Source: Soonwooa sp032062245 (GTDB taxonomy: Bacteria > Bacteroidota > Bacteroidia > Flavobacteriales > Weeksellaceae). From it: DNA of 64,000 bases. Numbering within the stretch: position 1 is the first letter of the stretch; every line of letters begins with the position of its first letter. Positions 19,008 to 28,299 of this stretch are shown one piece after another. The notes under the pieces are model-generated. The model did not search any database and was not told the DNA's origin. It was given only the letters and a program-made list of their open reading frames with translations. The translations under genes were made by a program, and so were the position numbers. The stretch lies in the NCBI RefSeq assembly GCF_032062245.1, contig NZ_DAMBQF010000006.1, positions 53,968-117,967 of the forward strand, written 5' to 3'.

Positions 19008-19229
19008 ATGGAAACTAAAAGATAACCAATAACAAAGACATTACAGTGCTTTGAACACCCGATAAATGCAAGCATGCGGGAGTTTGTTAAGACGCTTCAA
19101 AAAGTTTATGATCACAAAGCTATACCTTGGATAACTCCAGAAAACGCAACAAAAGAAGAACTTATTGCTCAAATTGACGCTTGTCCGTCAGGTGCTTTAG
19201 GTTATGTTTTAGAAGGTAATTCTAAATAA
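19008..19229 (+). pseudogene. Decayed YjdI-like (4Fe-4S mono-cluster) protein
   Basis: The three frames together spell a complete 74-residue YjdI/Fer4_19 protein: METKRYTNNKDITVLW, then TPDKCKHAGVCVKTLQKVYD, then a tail with PWITPENATKEELIAQ, CPSGAL and GYVLEGNSK. Three lesions break it: one base missing after TA at 19023-19024, TGG changed to TGA at 19052-19054, and two bases missing after the TGT at 19085-19087 (a GT repeat). The total loss of 3 bases agrees with the observed 222 against the expected 225. The cysteines of the CxxxxxC and CPSGAL cluster ligands remain readable. Confidence 0.85.
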
Positions 19230-19238
19230 AATACAAAG

Positions 19239-19264
19239 AAAAGCGAACTATTTTGGTTCGCTTT
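19239..19264. terminator. Hairpin between the YjdI remnant and prmC
   Basis: AAAGCGAAC pairs with GTTCGCTTT and is followed on the plus strand by ATTTTTT. It abuts the prmC stop and could serve both directions. Confidence 0.7.
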
Positions 19265-20117
19265 ATTTTTTGACGTAGATCATTCTGTCGTTGTCTGAGA
19301 GGTCTTTTATAAGTTTTGAAACTTTAAATTCTCTGTATAATTCTAAAGTTTCGGGACCATATTTTTGATTAATTTCCAGGAAGATTAATCCTTTTTCTTT
19401 GAGGTGAGATTTCCCGAGTTCTGCGATTCTTTTATAAAATATCAACACATCTTCTGTTGGCGAAAATAAAGCTAAATTGGGTTCAAACGACTTTACCGAA
19501 TCTTCGATATTGATATTCTCTTCAATGCCAATGTAAGGCGGATTACTGATGATAATGTCGTAAACATCCTCTGGACTTTCGTTAAGAATATCTTTTTTAT
19601 GAATTTGAATGTCAACTTCATGTAAAGCCGCATTTTGCTTAGCTATTTCTAAAGCTTCTTCGGAAACGTCTAATGCATGAACTTCCGCGTCTGGGAAATT
19701 TAATTTTAAAATTATAGGAATAATGCCACTTCCAGTTCCGATGTCAAGGATTTTTAGATTTTGAATGGCATTTTCTTTTTGAAACTCTTTGATGTAATGC
19801 GAAGCCAATTCTAAAAGTTCTTCCGTCTCAGGTCGTGGTATTAAAACATGTTCGTTAACCTTAAATAATTTACCATAAAACTCTGTTTCACCAGTAATCT
19901 GTTGATAAGGTTTTCCTGATTTTAAATCTTCTAAAATACTGTCAAATGTTTCTTTATCGGCATTTAGTAATTCTTGATTTTCAAACTTATAATCTTCATA
20001 TCTTTTAAATCCAAAGATTTTGTCCGCAAAAATATAAAATAGAATGATGCTTTCGGAAGTTGAATATTGCTCTGAAAGTTCATTTTGAAAACGTTTCTTA
20101 AGATCTGAAATGGTCAA
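19263..20117 (-). CDS. prmC: Peptide chain release factor N5-glutamine methyltransferase
   Basis: A 284-residue SAM-dependent methyltransferase that modifies the GGQ glutamine of RF1 and RF2. The helical N-terminal domain leads to LIPRPETEELLE, the SAM loop DIGTGSG (125-131) and the catalytic NPPY (192-195). Its substrate RF2, with its GGQ at 244-246, is encoded at 40462. Transcribed with or close to yaaA upstream on the same strand (39-base gap). Confidence 0.95.
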   Translation of the reverse strand: MTISDLKKRFQNELSEQYSTSESIILFYIFADKIFGFKRYEDYKFENQELLNADKETFDSILEDLKSGKPYQQITGETEFYGKLFKVNEHVLIPRPETEELLELASHYIKEFQKENAIQNLKILDIGTGSGIIPIILKLNFPDAEVHALDVSEEALEIAKQNAALHEVDIQIHKKDILNESPEDVYDIIISNPPYIGIEENINIEDSVKSFEPNLALFSPTEDVLIFYKRIAELGKSHLKEKGLIFLEINQKYGPETLELYREFKVSKLIKDLSDNDRMIYVKK

Positions 20118-20156
20118 TTGGATATACGAATTATGAATTATTTGATTTAATTAAAA

Positions 20157-20918
20157 CTATCTTGTGAAAACAAGATTGGTGTCGGTTGATAGTTTTTCGT
20201 CGATTAAGTAATTTTCATAATTGAATGCTTTAACGTCGTTAAGTGTTTTAGCATTGCTTTCGGCACAAAAGCGAATCATTAATCCTCTCGCATGTTTGGT
20301 GTACACAACAATCGTTTTTAGTTTTCCGTCGGGTTGTATTTGTCGGAATTCGAAATCGATGATTGGCGCTTTTATCTTTTTGCGATCGATAACTTTTACG
20401 TATTCGTTACTGGCTAAGTTTAGAATTAAATCTTTGGCTTCCAGCTCTGAGTTAAGTTGCTCTGTCACACGCTCTGTCCAAAAATCGTAAAGGTTTTTGT
20501 TTTTGTCAAACGCAAAAGGACGTCCCATTTCTAGTCGATACAACATAATGCGGTCAGACGGTTTTAGCAAACCATAAAGTCCCGACAACATTCTGTAGTT
20601 TTTTTGTAAATAATCGATGGCTGACTTGTCCAAAGTTGTGGCATCCAAACCTCTGTAAACTTCTCCAACAAAAGCAAACATTGCTGGTGCTGATTCTTTA
20701 GGTTTTGGATTAGCTTTCCAGTTTTGGTTACGTTCCCAGTTTTCGTCCGCTAATTTGGAAGAAATCTCCATAAGTTCGGACAAATATTTGGGGTCTTTAT
20801 GTTTGAGGTAAGATTGTATTTCTTCGGCTTCTTTGATGAATTTTGGCGTTGTGGAGCGCAGTAGATCGGTTTGATTTTCGATGTTCATCAATTTGGCTGG
20901 TGAGCTTAGTATTTTCAT
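20157..20918 (-). CDS. yaaA: Peroxide stress protein YaaA (DUF328)
   Basis: A 253-residue cytosolic protein with the family start MKILSSPAKLM, the internal FVGEVYRGLDA, and YGLLKPSDRIMLYRLEMG. In E. coli YaaA lowers free iron and protects DNA during peroxide stress. Length is typical. It lies upstream of prmC on the same strand. The 217 bases upstream hold a GC-richer structured element (21042-21091) of unknown function. Confidence 0.93.
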   Translation of the reverse strand: MKILSSPAKLMNIENQTDLLRSTTPKFIKEAEEIQSYLKHKDPKYLSELMEISSKLADENWERNQNWKANPKPKESAPAMFAFVGEVYRGLDATTLDKSAIDYLQKNYRMLSGLYGLLKPSDRIMLYRLEMGRPFAFDKNKNLYDFWTERVTEQLNSELEAKDLILNLASNEYVKVIDRKKIKAPIIDFEFRQIQPDGKLKTIVVYTKHARGLMIRFCAESNAKTLNDVKAFNYENYLIDEKLSTDTNLVFTR

Positions 20919-21041
20919 AATTTTTTTAAGTTTTCTAATGCGCTTGCATTTTTACTTTTGAAATTTTATGTTCTTTAGTTTTAAGATTTTCAATAAAAAC
21001 TAAAATCTGCCATGTCAATTTCAACTATGCGGGATTGCGCC

Positions 21042-21091
21042 CCGACGTAGTCGGAACTCCTTTTGCGAGAGGCTTTGCCGAGCAAAAGAGT
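21042..21091. repeat. Structured GC-richer element (two hairpins)
   Basis: Within an AT-rich spacer, CCGAC and GTCGG (21042-21053) form a short hairpin. It is followed by a long one at 21056-21091 in which ACTCCTTTTGC pairs with GCAAAAGAGT (one bulged C) around an inner GGC-TTT-GCC. The surrounding 100 bases (about 21025-21120) are richer in G and C than any other spacer here. No gene frame fits. I suspect a dispersed repeat or small structured RNA; it has no T-run. Confidence 0.5.
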
Positions 21092-21135
21092 GGGAGACGA
21101 AGACGGAAATGTGCGCCCAAAATAATTTTGAAATT

Positions 21136-21747
21136 CTAGATTTCGCCTTTTCCTTGACGGATAATTTCGGGTTCGCCAGAGGTTAAGTCCACAATGGTTG
21201 ATGCCACGTTGTCGCCATAACCGCTGTCAATAACGATGTCTACGAGGTTGTCATACTTTTCGGCGATCAATTCGGGATCGGTAGAATATTCGAGAATTTC
21301 GTCATCATCGCGGATGGATGTCGAGGCAATGGGATGGCCAAGCTTCTCCACAATTAGTTGCGGAATGCTGTGGTCGGGTACTCTGATACCCACTGTTTTA
21401 GCGCCTTTGTAAGCTAGAGGCAGATTTTTGTTGGCGTCCAAAATGAAGGTGAATGGCCCTGGCAAATGGTTTTTTAGAAATCTGAAAGTCGACGTCTCAA
21501 TAGGCTTGGTGAACTCCGACAAATGACTAAGGTCGTTGCAGATAATCGAAAACTTTGCTTTCTCTAGCTTTATACCTTTTAGACTTGCCAACTTTTCCAT
21601 GGCCTTTAGGTTGTTGATGTCGCAGCCTAGCGCATAGATTGTGTCGGAGGGATAGATGATAAGCCCGCCGTCCCGCAAGGTTTTCACGACTTGGTCGATG
21701 TAGTTTTCTTGCGGATTGTCTGGATAGATTTTCAGAATTTTTGCCAT
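21136..21747 (-). CDS. L-threonylcarbamoyladenylate synthase (TsaC/YciO/Sua5 family)
   Basis: A 203-residue YrdC-domain protein. The N-terminal GGLIIYPSDTIYALGCD, the FSIICNDLSHLSEF stretch, PGPFTFIL and VGIRVPDH are family motifs. It would form threonylcarbamoyl-AMP for the t6A37 modification of tRNA. The overall length and wording of the motifs are closer to YciO than to E. coli TsaC, so the exact subfamily is not settled. Single gene; divergent from the metal-efflux operon. Confidence 0.88.
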   Translation of the reverse strand: MAKILKIYPDNPQENYIDQVVKTLRDGGLIIYPSDTIYALGCDINNLKAMEKLASLKGIKLEKAKFSIICNDLSHLSEFTKPIETSTFRFLKNHLPGPFTFILDANKNLPLAYKGAKTVGIRVPDHSIPQLIVEKLGHPIASTSIRDDDEILEYSTDPELIAEKYDNLVDIVIDSGYGDNVASTIVDLTSGEPEIIRQGKGEI

Positions 21748-21902
21748 AAGGCAAAGTTAGTGAATTAGGAGGTAAAAATTACAAGCTATAATTGCAGACT
21801 TATTTTAGAAAATAGAATAATTATAAAATAAATATCATGTATCAAATGTTGTTTAATTGTTATTCAATAGAAATTTAGAACCATTATAACGAAGATATAT
21901 TG

Positions 21903-21910
21903 TAATTTTG
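21903..21910 (+). promoter_or_regulatory. -7 element of the metal-efflux operon
   Basis: TAATTTTG fits TAnnTTTG and ends only four bases before the GTG start of the first gene, implying a leaderless or almost leaderless transcript. A matching -33 TTG is not obvious. Confidence 0.45.
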
Positions 21911-21914
21911 CACC

Positions 21915-22298
21915 GTGAAGAAATGGTTTTCTATATTGATGCTTAGTTTGTATCTGTTTTCTACGACGGAGCTTTATCAGTTCCTCAAAGTACCGATACT
22001 TATTGAGCATTTCATAGAACACAAGTCACAGAATAATACAATAAGCTTCTTTCAGTTTATAAAAATGCACTATCAAAACCCTGTGAAAGATGCAGATTAT
22101 GACAAGGATCAGAAGTTGCCATTTATCGTGCATTCCGAGCACATGGTCGTGGTTTTTACGATCACACCCAGATTACATCTCGATTTAGAGTCTCATCATT
22201 TACATTTATTTTCTAAAGACAAGATCGTTGCGTACGATGACTTGTTCTTGGATGTAGATTATTTCAATGCCATTTGGCAACCCCCCAAATTTAGTTAA
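21915..22298 (+). CDS. Small exported protein of the heavy-metal efflux operon
   Basis: A 127-residue protein starting at GTG with a hydrophobic N-terminal segment (WFSILMLSLYLFSTTELYQFL). It then has several His-containing stretches (EHFIEHK, LDLESHHLHLF). Proteins of this type occur in Bacteroidetes directly upstream of CusA/CzcA-like pumps; no function is established that I know of. The histidines suggest metal binding, which is an inference. An internal ATG (ninth codon) is an alternative start that would shorten the signal region. Confidence 0.65.
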   Translation: MKKWFSILMLSLYLFSTTELYQFLKVPILIEHFIEHKSQNNTISFFQFIKMHYQNPVKDADYDKDQKLPFIVHSEHMVVVFTITPRLHLDLESHHLHLFSKDKIVAYDDLFLDVDYFNAIWQPPKFS

Positions 22299-22476
22299 GC
22301 ACTTGTTTAATAATTTTAGTATTAAAATTTAAACAAGTCACAAAAATTCTGAAATTTTTTACCCGTTGTAATAGACTTTTGTTTATTCAAAATTATTGAT
22401 AGGGATTTCTCTATCTAGTTTTTCGAAGTACACAAAGTATATTATAGCTATTTTTTAAGCTTAACTAAAATTCCAC

Positions 22477-25400
22477 ATGCTTACAAGAATTATTGAGTTT
22501 TCTGTAAAGAATAAACTCATCATTTCCATTATGATATTGGGGCTTATTTTGGTTGGTAGTTATCAAGTTACAAAACTGCCAATTGACGCTGTCCCAGATA
22601 TTACCAACAATCAAGTACAGGTGATTACAGTTGCACCATCTTTTGGCGCGACAGACATCGAACGTTTGGTAACTTTCCCGATAGAACAAGCTAATAGCAA
22701 CATTTCTGGACTAAAAGAGATACGGAGTTTCTCACGCTTCGGATTGTCTTTAGTAACCATTGTTTTCGATGATGATGTTGATGTATATTGGGCGCGACAG
22801 CAAGTTGCAGAACGCCTACAAACAGTACGAACAGAAATCCCTGCAGGAATCGGAAATCCCGAGCTTGGTCCTATTTCCACGGGCTTGGGGGAAATATACC
22901 AATATGTTGTTCGCCCCAAGAAAGGTTACGAGCAAAAATACAATGTTACTGAACTACGAAGCATTCAGGATTGGATTGTTCGAAGACAACTTTTAGGGGT
23001 AAAAGGTGTTGCAGAAGTCAGCAGTTTCGGAGGTAAACTGAAACAATACGAAATAGCTGTTGAACCCGATCGACTCAATGCTTATGGCATCAGCATTAAC
23101 GATGTTTTTGATGCTTTGGAAGCCAACAATCAGAACACTGGAGGATCATATATCGAAAAAGGACCGACTGTGCTCTACATCCGTAGCGAGGGTTTGGTAA
23201 CCAATGCCGAAGACATTGAAAATATTGCCATAAAAACCAGTGAAGATGCGCCACCTTTATTTATTCGGGATGTTGCAAAAGTAGAAATGGGTTTTGCCAC
23301 ACGTTATGGCGCTTTAACTTATAACGATGATGGTGAAGTGGCAGGTGGTATCGTGATGATGCTAAAAGGCGCCAATAGTAGTGAAGTGATTAAAGATGTT
23401 AAAACCAAAGTTGGAGACATCCAAAAAAACTTGCCTGAAGGCGTACAAATAGAAGCTTTCCTGGATAGAACCAAAATGGTGAATAATGCTATTACTACTG
23501 TAGAAACCAACTTGTTAGAAGGTGCTTTAATTGTAGTTTTTGTATTGGTGATTTTCTTGGGAAATTTCCGGGCGGGGCTTTTGGTAGCATCGGTCATTCC
23601 GTTGTCTATGTTATTTGCAATTTGTATGATGAATCTCTTTGGTGTTAGTGGAAATTTGATGAGTCTCGGCGCCTTGGATTTTGGCTTAATCATTGATGGT
23701 GCGGTGATTATTGTTGAAGCAATTTTGCATTATTTTGCGCATCATACAAAGTTTAATAACATTCAAAAAATTAAAACTAAAGAAGTGGATCGCATCGTCA
23801 TCTCTTCAGCGGGAAGGATGATGAACAGTGCGGTCTTCGGACAAATAATTATTTTAATTGTTTACCTACCGATTCTCACTTTGCAAGGTATCGAAGGAAA
23901 AATGTTCAAACCAATGGCACAAACTGTTGCATTTGCTTTGTTAGGCGCATTTATTTTATCCTTGACTTACATCCCGATGATGAGTTCTATCTTGTTAAAA
24001 AAACGAAGTTTAAAACCAAGTTTTTCCGATAGAATGATGAAGAAAGTAGAGGCTTGGTACCTTAAAATGCTTCTTAAAGTTATCCGAATTCCAAAAACAA
24101 TTTTTGCTATCGTTATGGCATTATTTATAACAGCTATTGCGATACTGAGTCAGCTTGGTGGTGAGTTTATCCCATCTTTGGAAGAAGGCGATTTCGCTGT
24201 AGAAACAAGAGTATTATCTGGATCTAATCTCAAAACAACTTTGGAAAGCACTCAAAAAGCCGCTCATATTTTAAAATCTCAGTTTCCTGAGGTAGAAAAA
24301 GTGGTCACCAAAATCGGAAGTGGAGAAGTTCCAACCGATCCAATGCCAATGGATGCTGCAGATATGATGGTGATTCTAAAAAATAAAAAAGAATGGACTT
24401 CCGCCAAGACCTTCCCCGAATTGTCCGAGAAAATGTCAAAAGCTCTACAAGACGTTCCTGGGATAACCGTTGGATTTCAGTTTCCTGTGCAAATGCGATT
24501 TAATGAATTGATGACGGGTGCGCGCCAAGATGTAGTGGTGAAAGTTTTTGGGCACGATCTTGATGAACTTTCTAAAAAAGCACAAGAATTAGGAAAAATA
24601 ATTGAAGGAATTGATGGTACTCAAAATCTATATATTGAACCTATTTCTGGCCTTCCACAAGTGGTCATCAATTACAATCGACCTTTGATGGCACAATATA
24701 AATTATCGATTTCTGATGTTAATAGAATTGTAAATGCGGCATTTGCAGGACAAAGCGCAGGTATGGTTTTCGAGGGAGAAAAACGCTTTGATATGGTGGT
24801 TCGTTTGAAAGATACGAGTCGAAAAAACATTAATGACATTCGCAATCTTTTGGTGCCAACGCCGTCTGGTAACCAAATACCCTTGTCACAATTGGCGCAA
24901 GTTGACATTGTGCAAGGTCCTAACCAAATTCAGCGTGAAAATACGCAACGTAGAATAGTTGTTGGTTTTAATATCAAGGACCGAGATGTACAAAGCATTG
25001 TAGAAGAATTGCAGCAGAAAGTAAATAAAAATGTAAAGTTGCAACCAGGTTACTCTATTACCTATGGAGGTTCTTTTGAAAATTTGAACCATGCAAAAAA
25101 TCGTTTAATGATTGCAGTTCCAGCTGCATTAGGTTTAATATTTTTATTACTCTTTTTAGCATTTGGCTCTCTTAAGGAAAGTATTTTAATATATACTGCT
25201 ATTCCGTTGTCTATTATTGGTGGTGTTTTCTTTTTAGCGCTTCGGGGGATGCCGTTTAGCATCAGTGCAGGTGTCGGTTTTATCGCACTTTTTGGTGTTG
25301 CAGTACTTAACGGTATAGTTTTGATTTCAGAATTCAACAGACTCCGCAAAGCTGGTATCAAAAATATTGTGAGAATAGTCGTAGATGGTGGCGAAGCGCG

Positions 25401-26811
25401 ATTACGCCCAGTGTTGATGACGGCTTTTGTGGCATCGCTTGGTTTTATCCCAATGGCATTGAGTAACGGAGCAGGTGCCGAAGTACAAAGACCTTTAGCA
25501 ACAGTAGTTATTGGCGGTTTGGTAATCGCAACTTTCCTTACATTATTCGTACTTCCTCTCTTATTTATTAATTTCGAAAAAGGTTTTAAAATGAACAATA
25601 AAATCTCAAAACATAGTCTTCCAATCCTTATTTTATTGGGGATGTCTGGGTTTAATCTTTTACAAGCCCAACAAACAATCGATTTGAAATCGGCGATCCA
25701 AATGGCAGAGCAGTACAATCGAATTTTAAAAAATGAAAAATTAAAATCAGAGTATTCCAAAGCTTTGATAAAGTCGGCTTCGGATGTTCCTCAAACTTCT
25801 GTTTCTGCCGATTATGGACAGATAAATTCTGCTTATAACGATGTTAAATTGGGTTTGTCTCAAGGTTTTGCTTTTCCTGGTGTTTATAAAAAACAAAGAA
25901 ATCTTTTGACCGAAGAATGGAAAAAATCAGAATTAAATTTCGCTGTAAATGTTTTCGAAATTAAAAAAGCAGTGAGTTTGGTATTTTACAACCAACTTTA
26001 TTGGAAGGAGAAAGAAAAGTTATTGCGCGAAGCGTATGAATTGTATTCGGAGTTTTCGGATAAGGCAAAATTGAGATTGAAAGTTGGCGAAAGTAATCTT
26101 TTGGAAAAAACAACGGCTGATAATCAAAAGGCAGCAATTGATATTCAATTAAAACAAGTACAGGAAGAAATTCGACAAAGCGAATTGCAGTTGCAATATC
26201 TTCTTAATTCTTCACAAAATTGGATTGCACAAGATGAAGCTTTCTACATCAACAGTAATCAGGATACAGAAAATCCCATGTTAGCGCTTCTTAAGCAACA
26301 AGTTATAGTGGCTGAGAATCAAACCGAAGTTGAAAAGTCAAAGTTGTTGCCAGGTTTATCTTTCGGTTATAATTTAAATAGTTTCAAAGGTCTTGGTCCA
26401 GATGACAAGTTGTACACAGGAACTCCTCAATTCCATTCGGTGCAGTTAGGGATAACTTTACCAATTTTTTCATCTGCTCAAAAAGCACGAATTGATGCTT
26501 CTAAATTGGCACAAAATATTGCGGTGAACGATGTTCAGAATGCTGAATTTAATTTAAAAAACAAACAAGAAAAAGCCTACAACTTGTATCAGTCTAATCT
26601 TAAAATCGTTCAACAATATCAATCTACAGAGCTAAAAAACGCTGATATTATCACGGAAACTTCGAAGAAGCAATTTCTAAATGGAGAGATTAATTATCTG
26701 GAATTTGTAATGCTCGTTAACCAAGCAATTGCTTTGAAAAGTAATTATACTGATGCTGTTTGGAAACTGAATGAAAGTGCCATTTTGTTGAACTATTTAA
26801 GTCTTAATTAA
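22477..26811 (+). CDS. CusA/CzcA-type heavy-metal RND pump fused to a TolC-like outer-membrane protein
   Basis: A 1444-residue fusion. Residues 1-1035 are an HME-type RND transporter: N-terminal helix, large periplasmic loops, and DFGLIIDGAVIIVEA (about 401-415), the DFGxxxDGAxxxVE signature of heavy-metal pumps. Residues 1039-1444 are a TolC-like efflux protein with long coiled-coil helices, preceded by its own signal-like peptide (MNNKISKHSLPILILLG ... LLQAQ) and an in-frame ATG at 25591. It exports a cation such as Cu(I), Zn or Co; the metal cannot be read from the sequence. It forms an operon with the adaptor gene 4 bases downstream. Confidence 0.92.
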   Translation: MLTRIIEFSVKNKLIISIMILGLILVGSYQVTKLPIDAVPDITNNQVQVITVAPSFGATDIERLVTFPIEQANSNISGLKEIRSFSRFGLSLVTIVFDDDVDVYWARQQVAERLQTVRTEIPAGIGNPELGPISTGLGEIYQYVVRPKKGYEQKYNVTELRSIQDWIVRRQLLGVKGVAEVSSFGGKLKQYEIAVEPDRLNAYGISINDVFDALEANNQNTGGSYIEKGPTVLYIRSEGLVTNAEDIENIAIKTSEDAPPLFIRDVAKVEMGFATRYGALTYNDDGEVAGGIVMMLKGANSSEVIKDVKTKVGDIQKNLPEGVQIEAFLDRTKMVNNAITTVETNLLEGALIVVFVLVIFLGNFRAGLLVASVIPLSMLFAICMMNLFGVSGNLMSLGALDFGLIIDGAVIIVEAILHYFAHHTKFNNIQKIKTKEVDRIVISSAGRMMNSAVFGQIIILIVYLPILTLQGIEGKMFKPMAQTVAFALLGAFILSLTYIPMMSSILLKKRSLKPSFSDRMMKKVEAWYLKMLLKVIRIPKTIFAIVMALFITAIAILSQLGGEFIPSLEEGDFAVETRVLSGSNLKTTLESTQKAAHILKSQFPEVEKVVTKIGSGEVPTDPMPMDAADMMVILKNKKEWTSAKTFPELSEKMSKALQDVPGITVGFQFPVQMRFNELMTGARQDVVVKVFGHDLDELSKKAQELGKIIEGIDGTQNLYIEPISGLPQVVINYNRPLMAQYKLSISDVNRIVNAAFAGQSAGMVFEGEKRFDMVVRLKDTSRKNINDIRNLLVPTPSGNQIPLSQLAQVDIVQGPNQIQRENTQRRIVVGFNIKDRDVQSIVEELQQKVNKNVKLQPGYSITYGGSFENLNHAKNRLMIAVPAALGLIFLLLFLAFGSLKESILIYTAIPLSIIGGVFFLALRGMPFSISAGVGFIALFGVAVLNGIVLISEFNRLRKAGIKNIVRIVVDGGEARLRPVLMTAFVASLGFIPMALSNGAGAEVQRPLATVVIGGLVIATFLTLFVLPLLFINFEKGFKMNNKISKHSLPILILLGMSGFNLLQAQQTIDLKSAIQMAEQYNRILKNEKLKSEYSKALIKSASDVPQTSVSADYGQINSAYNDVKLGLSQGFAFPGVYKKQRNLLTEEWKKSELNFAVNVFEIKKAVSLVFYNQLYWKEKEKLLREAYELYSEFSDKAKLRLKVGESNLLEKTTADNQKAAIDIQLKQVQEEIRQSELQLQYLLNSSQNWIAQDEAFYINSNQDTENPMLALLKQQVIVAENQTEVEKSKLLPGLSFGYNLNSFKGLGPDDKLYTGTPQFHSVQLGITLPIFSSAQKARIDASKLAQNIAVNDVQNAEFNLKNKQEKAYNLYQSNLKIVQQYQSTELKNADIITETSKKQFLNGEINYLEFVMLVNQAIALKSNYTDAVWKLNESAILLNYLSLN

Positions 26812-26815
26812 TCTC

Positions 26816-27967
26816 ATGAATACCTATTTTAAATATTATAAAATTTCTGTAGCTTTTATAGCTTTATTCTTATTTTTTCAATGTAACAAAAACGAAGAAG
26901 CTAACCCAAAACCTACAATTAAGACAGACGAAACCATCGTCCACCTAACCGATGCGCAATTAAAAAATGCACCAATAGAAACCGCAATTTTGAGCGAGCA
27001 AAGTATTTCGACTACTTTAAAACTCAACGGAAAAGTGGATGTGCCACCACAAAATTTAGTTTCTGTAAGTACGCCAATGGGCGGTTATCTTCGTAGCACG
27101 TCTCTGTTACCTGGTATGCAAGTGAAAAACGGTCAGGTGATTGCCATTATAGAAAACCCCGAATTTGTACAACTTCAACAAGATTATTTATTGGCAAAAT
27201 CTAAACTTCATTTTGCAGATTTGGATTATAAACGCCAAAAAACCTTGAACCAAAGCCAAGCAAGTAGTGATAAGGTAACGCAGCAAGCACAATCTGAGGT
27301 AAGCAATCAACAAATCGCTATGAATGCTTTAGCACAACAACTTCAGATTATTAATATTAATCCATCTTCTGTAACTTCTTCGAATATTAAACGTAGTATT
27401 CCTGTGTACAGCAGTATCAACGGTTATGTAAGCAAAGTGAACGTTAATATTGGTAAATATGTAACGCCATCGGACATACTTTTCGAGTTGATTAACCCTA
27501 ATGATATTCATCTAAATTTAAAGGTGTACGAAAAGGATTTGCAACTTCTAAAAACTGGTCAACGTTTTATTGCCTTTACCAATAGCGAACCCAATAAAAA
27601 ATACTATGGCGAAATTCTGCTTACCAGTAAAGATGTTGGCGCTAACGGTATTGCAGAAGTGCATTGTCATTTCGAAAACTACGACCACAGTTTAATTCCA
27701 GGAATGTATATGAATGCTGTAATTGAAACTCAAAACTCCTTTGTTGATGCGATTCCTGAAGAAAGTATCGTTAGTTTTGAAGGTAAAGATTTCGTTTTTG
27801 TAGAATTAAAAAAACAAACTTACAAAATGACTCCAGTACAATTAGGAGAATCGGAAAATGGTTTTGTGAAAATACAAAATGCCACAGATTTTAGCGGGAA
27901 AAAAATTGTAACCAAAAATGCATACACGCTTTTGATGAAACTTAAAAATATGGAGGAAGAGGAGTAG
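26816..27967 (+). CDS. Heavy-metal efflux RND periplasmic adaptor lipoprotein (CusB/CzcB family)
   Basis: A 383-residue membrane-fusion protein. The signal ends in the lipobox LFLFFQC (Cys23). It is followed by a lipoyl-like half (VSVSTPMGGYLRSTSLLPGMQVKNGQVIAIIENPE), a helical hairpin (about 120-175), the second lipoyl half (IPVYSSINGYVSKVNVNIGKYV) and a beta-barrel domain (GEILLTSKDVG). It bridges the CusA-like pump to the TolC-like channel encoded just upstream. No His-rich metal-binding tail is present. Confidence 0.9.
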   Translation: MNTYFKYYKISVAFIALFLFFQCNKNEEANPKPTIKTDETIVHLTDAQLKNAPIETAILSEQSISTTLKLNGKVDVPPQNLVSVSTPMGGYLRSTSLLPGMQVKNGQVIAIIENPEFVQLQQDYLLAKSKLHFADLDYKRQKTLNQSQASSDKVTQQAQSEVSNQQIAMNALAQQLQIININPSSVTSSNIKRSIPVYSSINGYVSKVNVNIGKYVTPSDILFELINPNDIHLNLKVYEKDLQLLKTGQRFIAFTNSEPNKKYYGEILLTSKDVGANGIAEVHCHFENYDHSLIPGMYMNAVIETQNSFVDAIPEESIVSFEGKDFVFVELKKQTYKMTPVQLGESENGFVKIQNATDFSGKKIVTKNAYTLLMKLKNMEEEE

Positions 27968-28118
27968 ATGTAATGTCATTAAGGGTGCAAATTACCTGAA
28001 TTTATAATCAATGTAAATTGAAACAATTTTTTCAGAAAAATCAATTGTTTTTAAAATTTTGTTCTTAGTTAATGTTGTATTTAAATAGTGATTAATACTA
28101 GATTATTTTAACTTTTAT

Positions 28119-28148
28119 TTGTAATTGTAAAAAATAGTTGTATATTTG
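28119..28148 (+). promoter_or_regulatory. Promoter of the first initiator tRNA gene
   Basis: TTG (28119-28121), 19-base spacer, TATATTTG (28141-28148): an exact match to the Bacteroidota promoter, 11 bases before the mature tRNA 5' end. Confidence 0.8.
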
Positions 28149-28159
28149 CACCACAATAT

Positions 28160-28232
<73 letters not shown>

Positions 28233-28237
28233 CTACG

Positions 28238-28268
28238 AAAAGGAGATTCAGAAATGACTCTCCTTTTT
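28238..28268 (+). terminator. Terminator of tRNA-fMet copy 1
   Basis: AAAAGGAGA (28238-28246) pairs with TCTCCTTTT (28259-28267), followed by T. Confidence 0.8.
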
Positions 28269-28299
28269 ACTTTTTTTAAGCGCTTTAATCTTTTATAAT

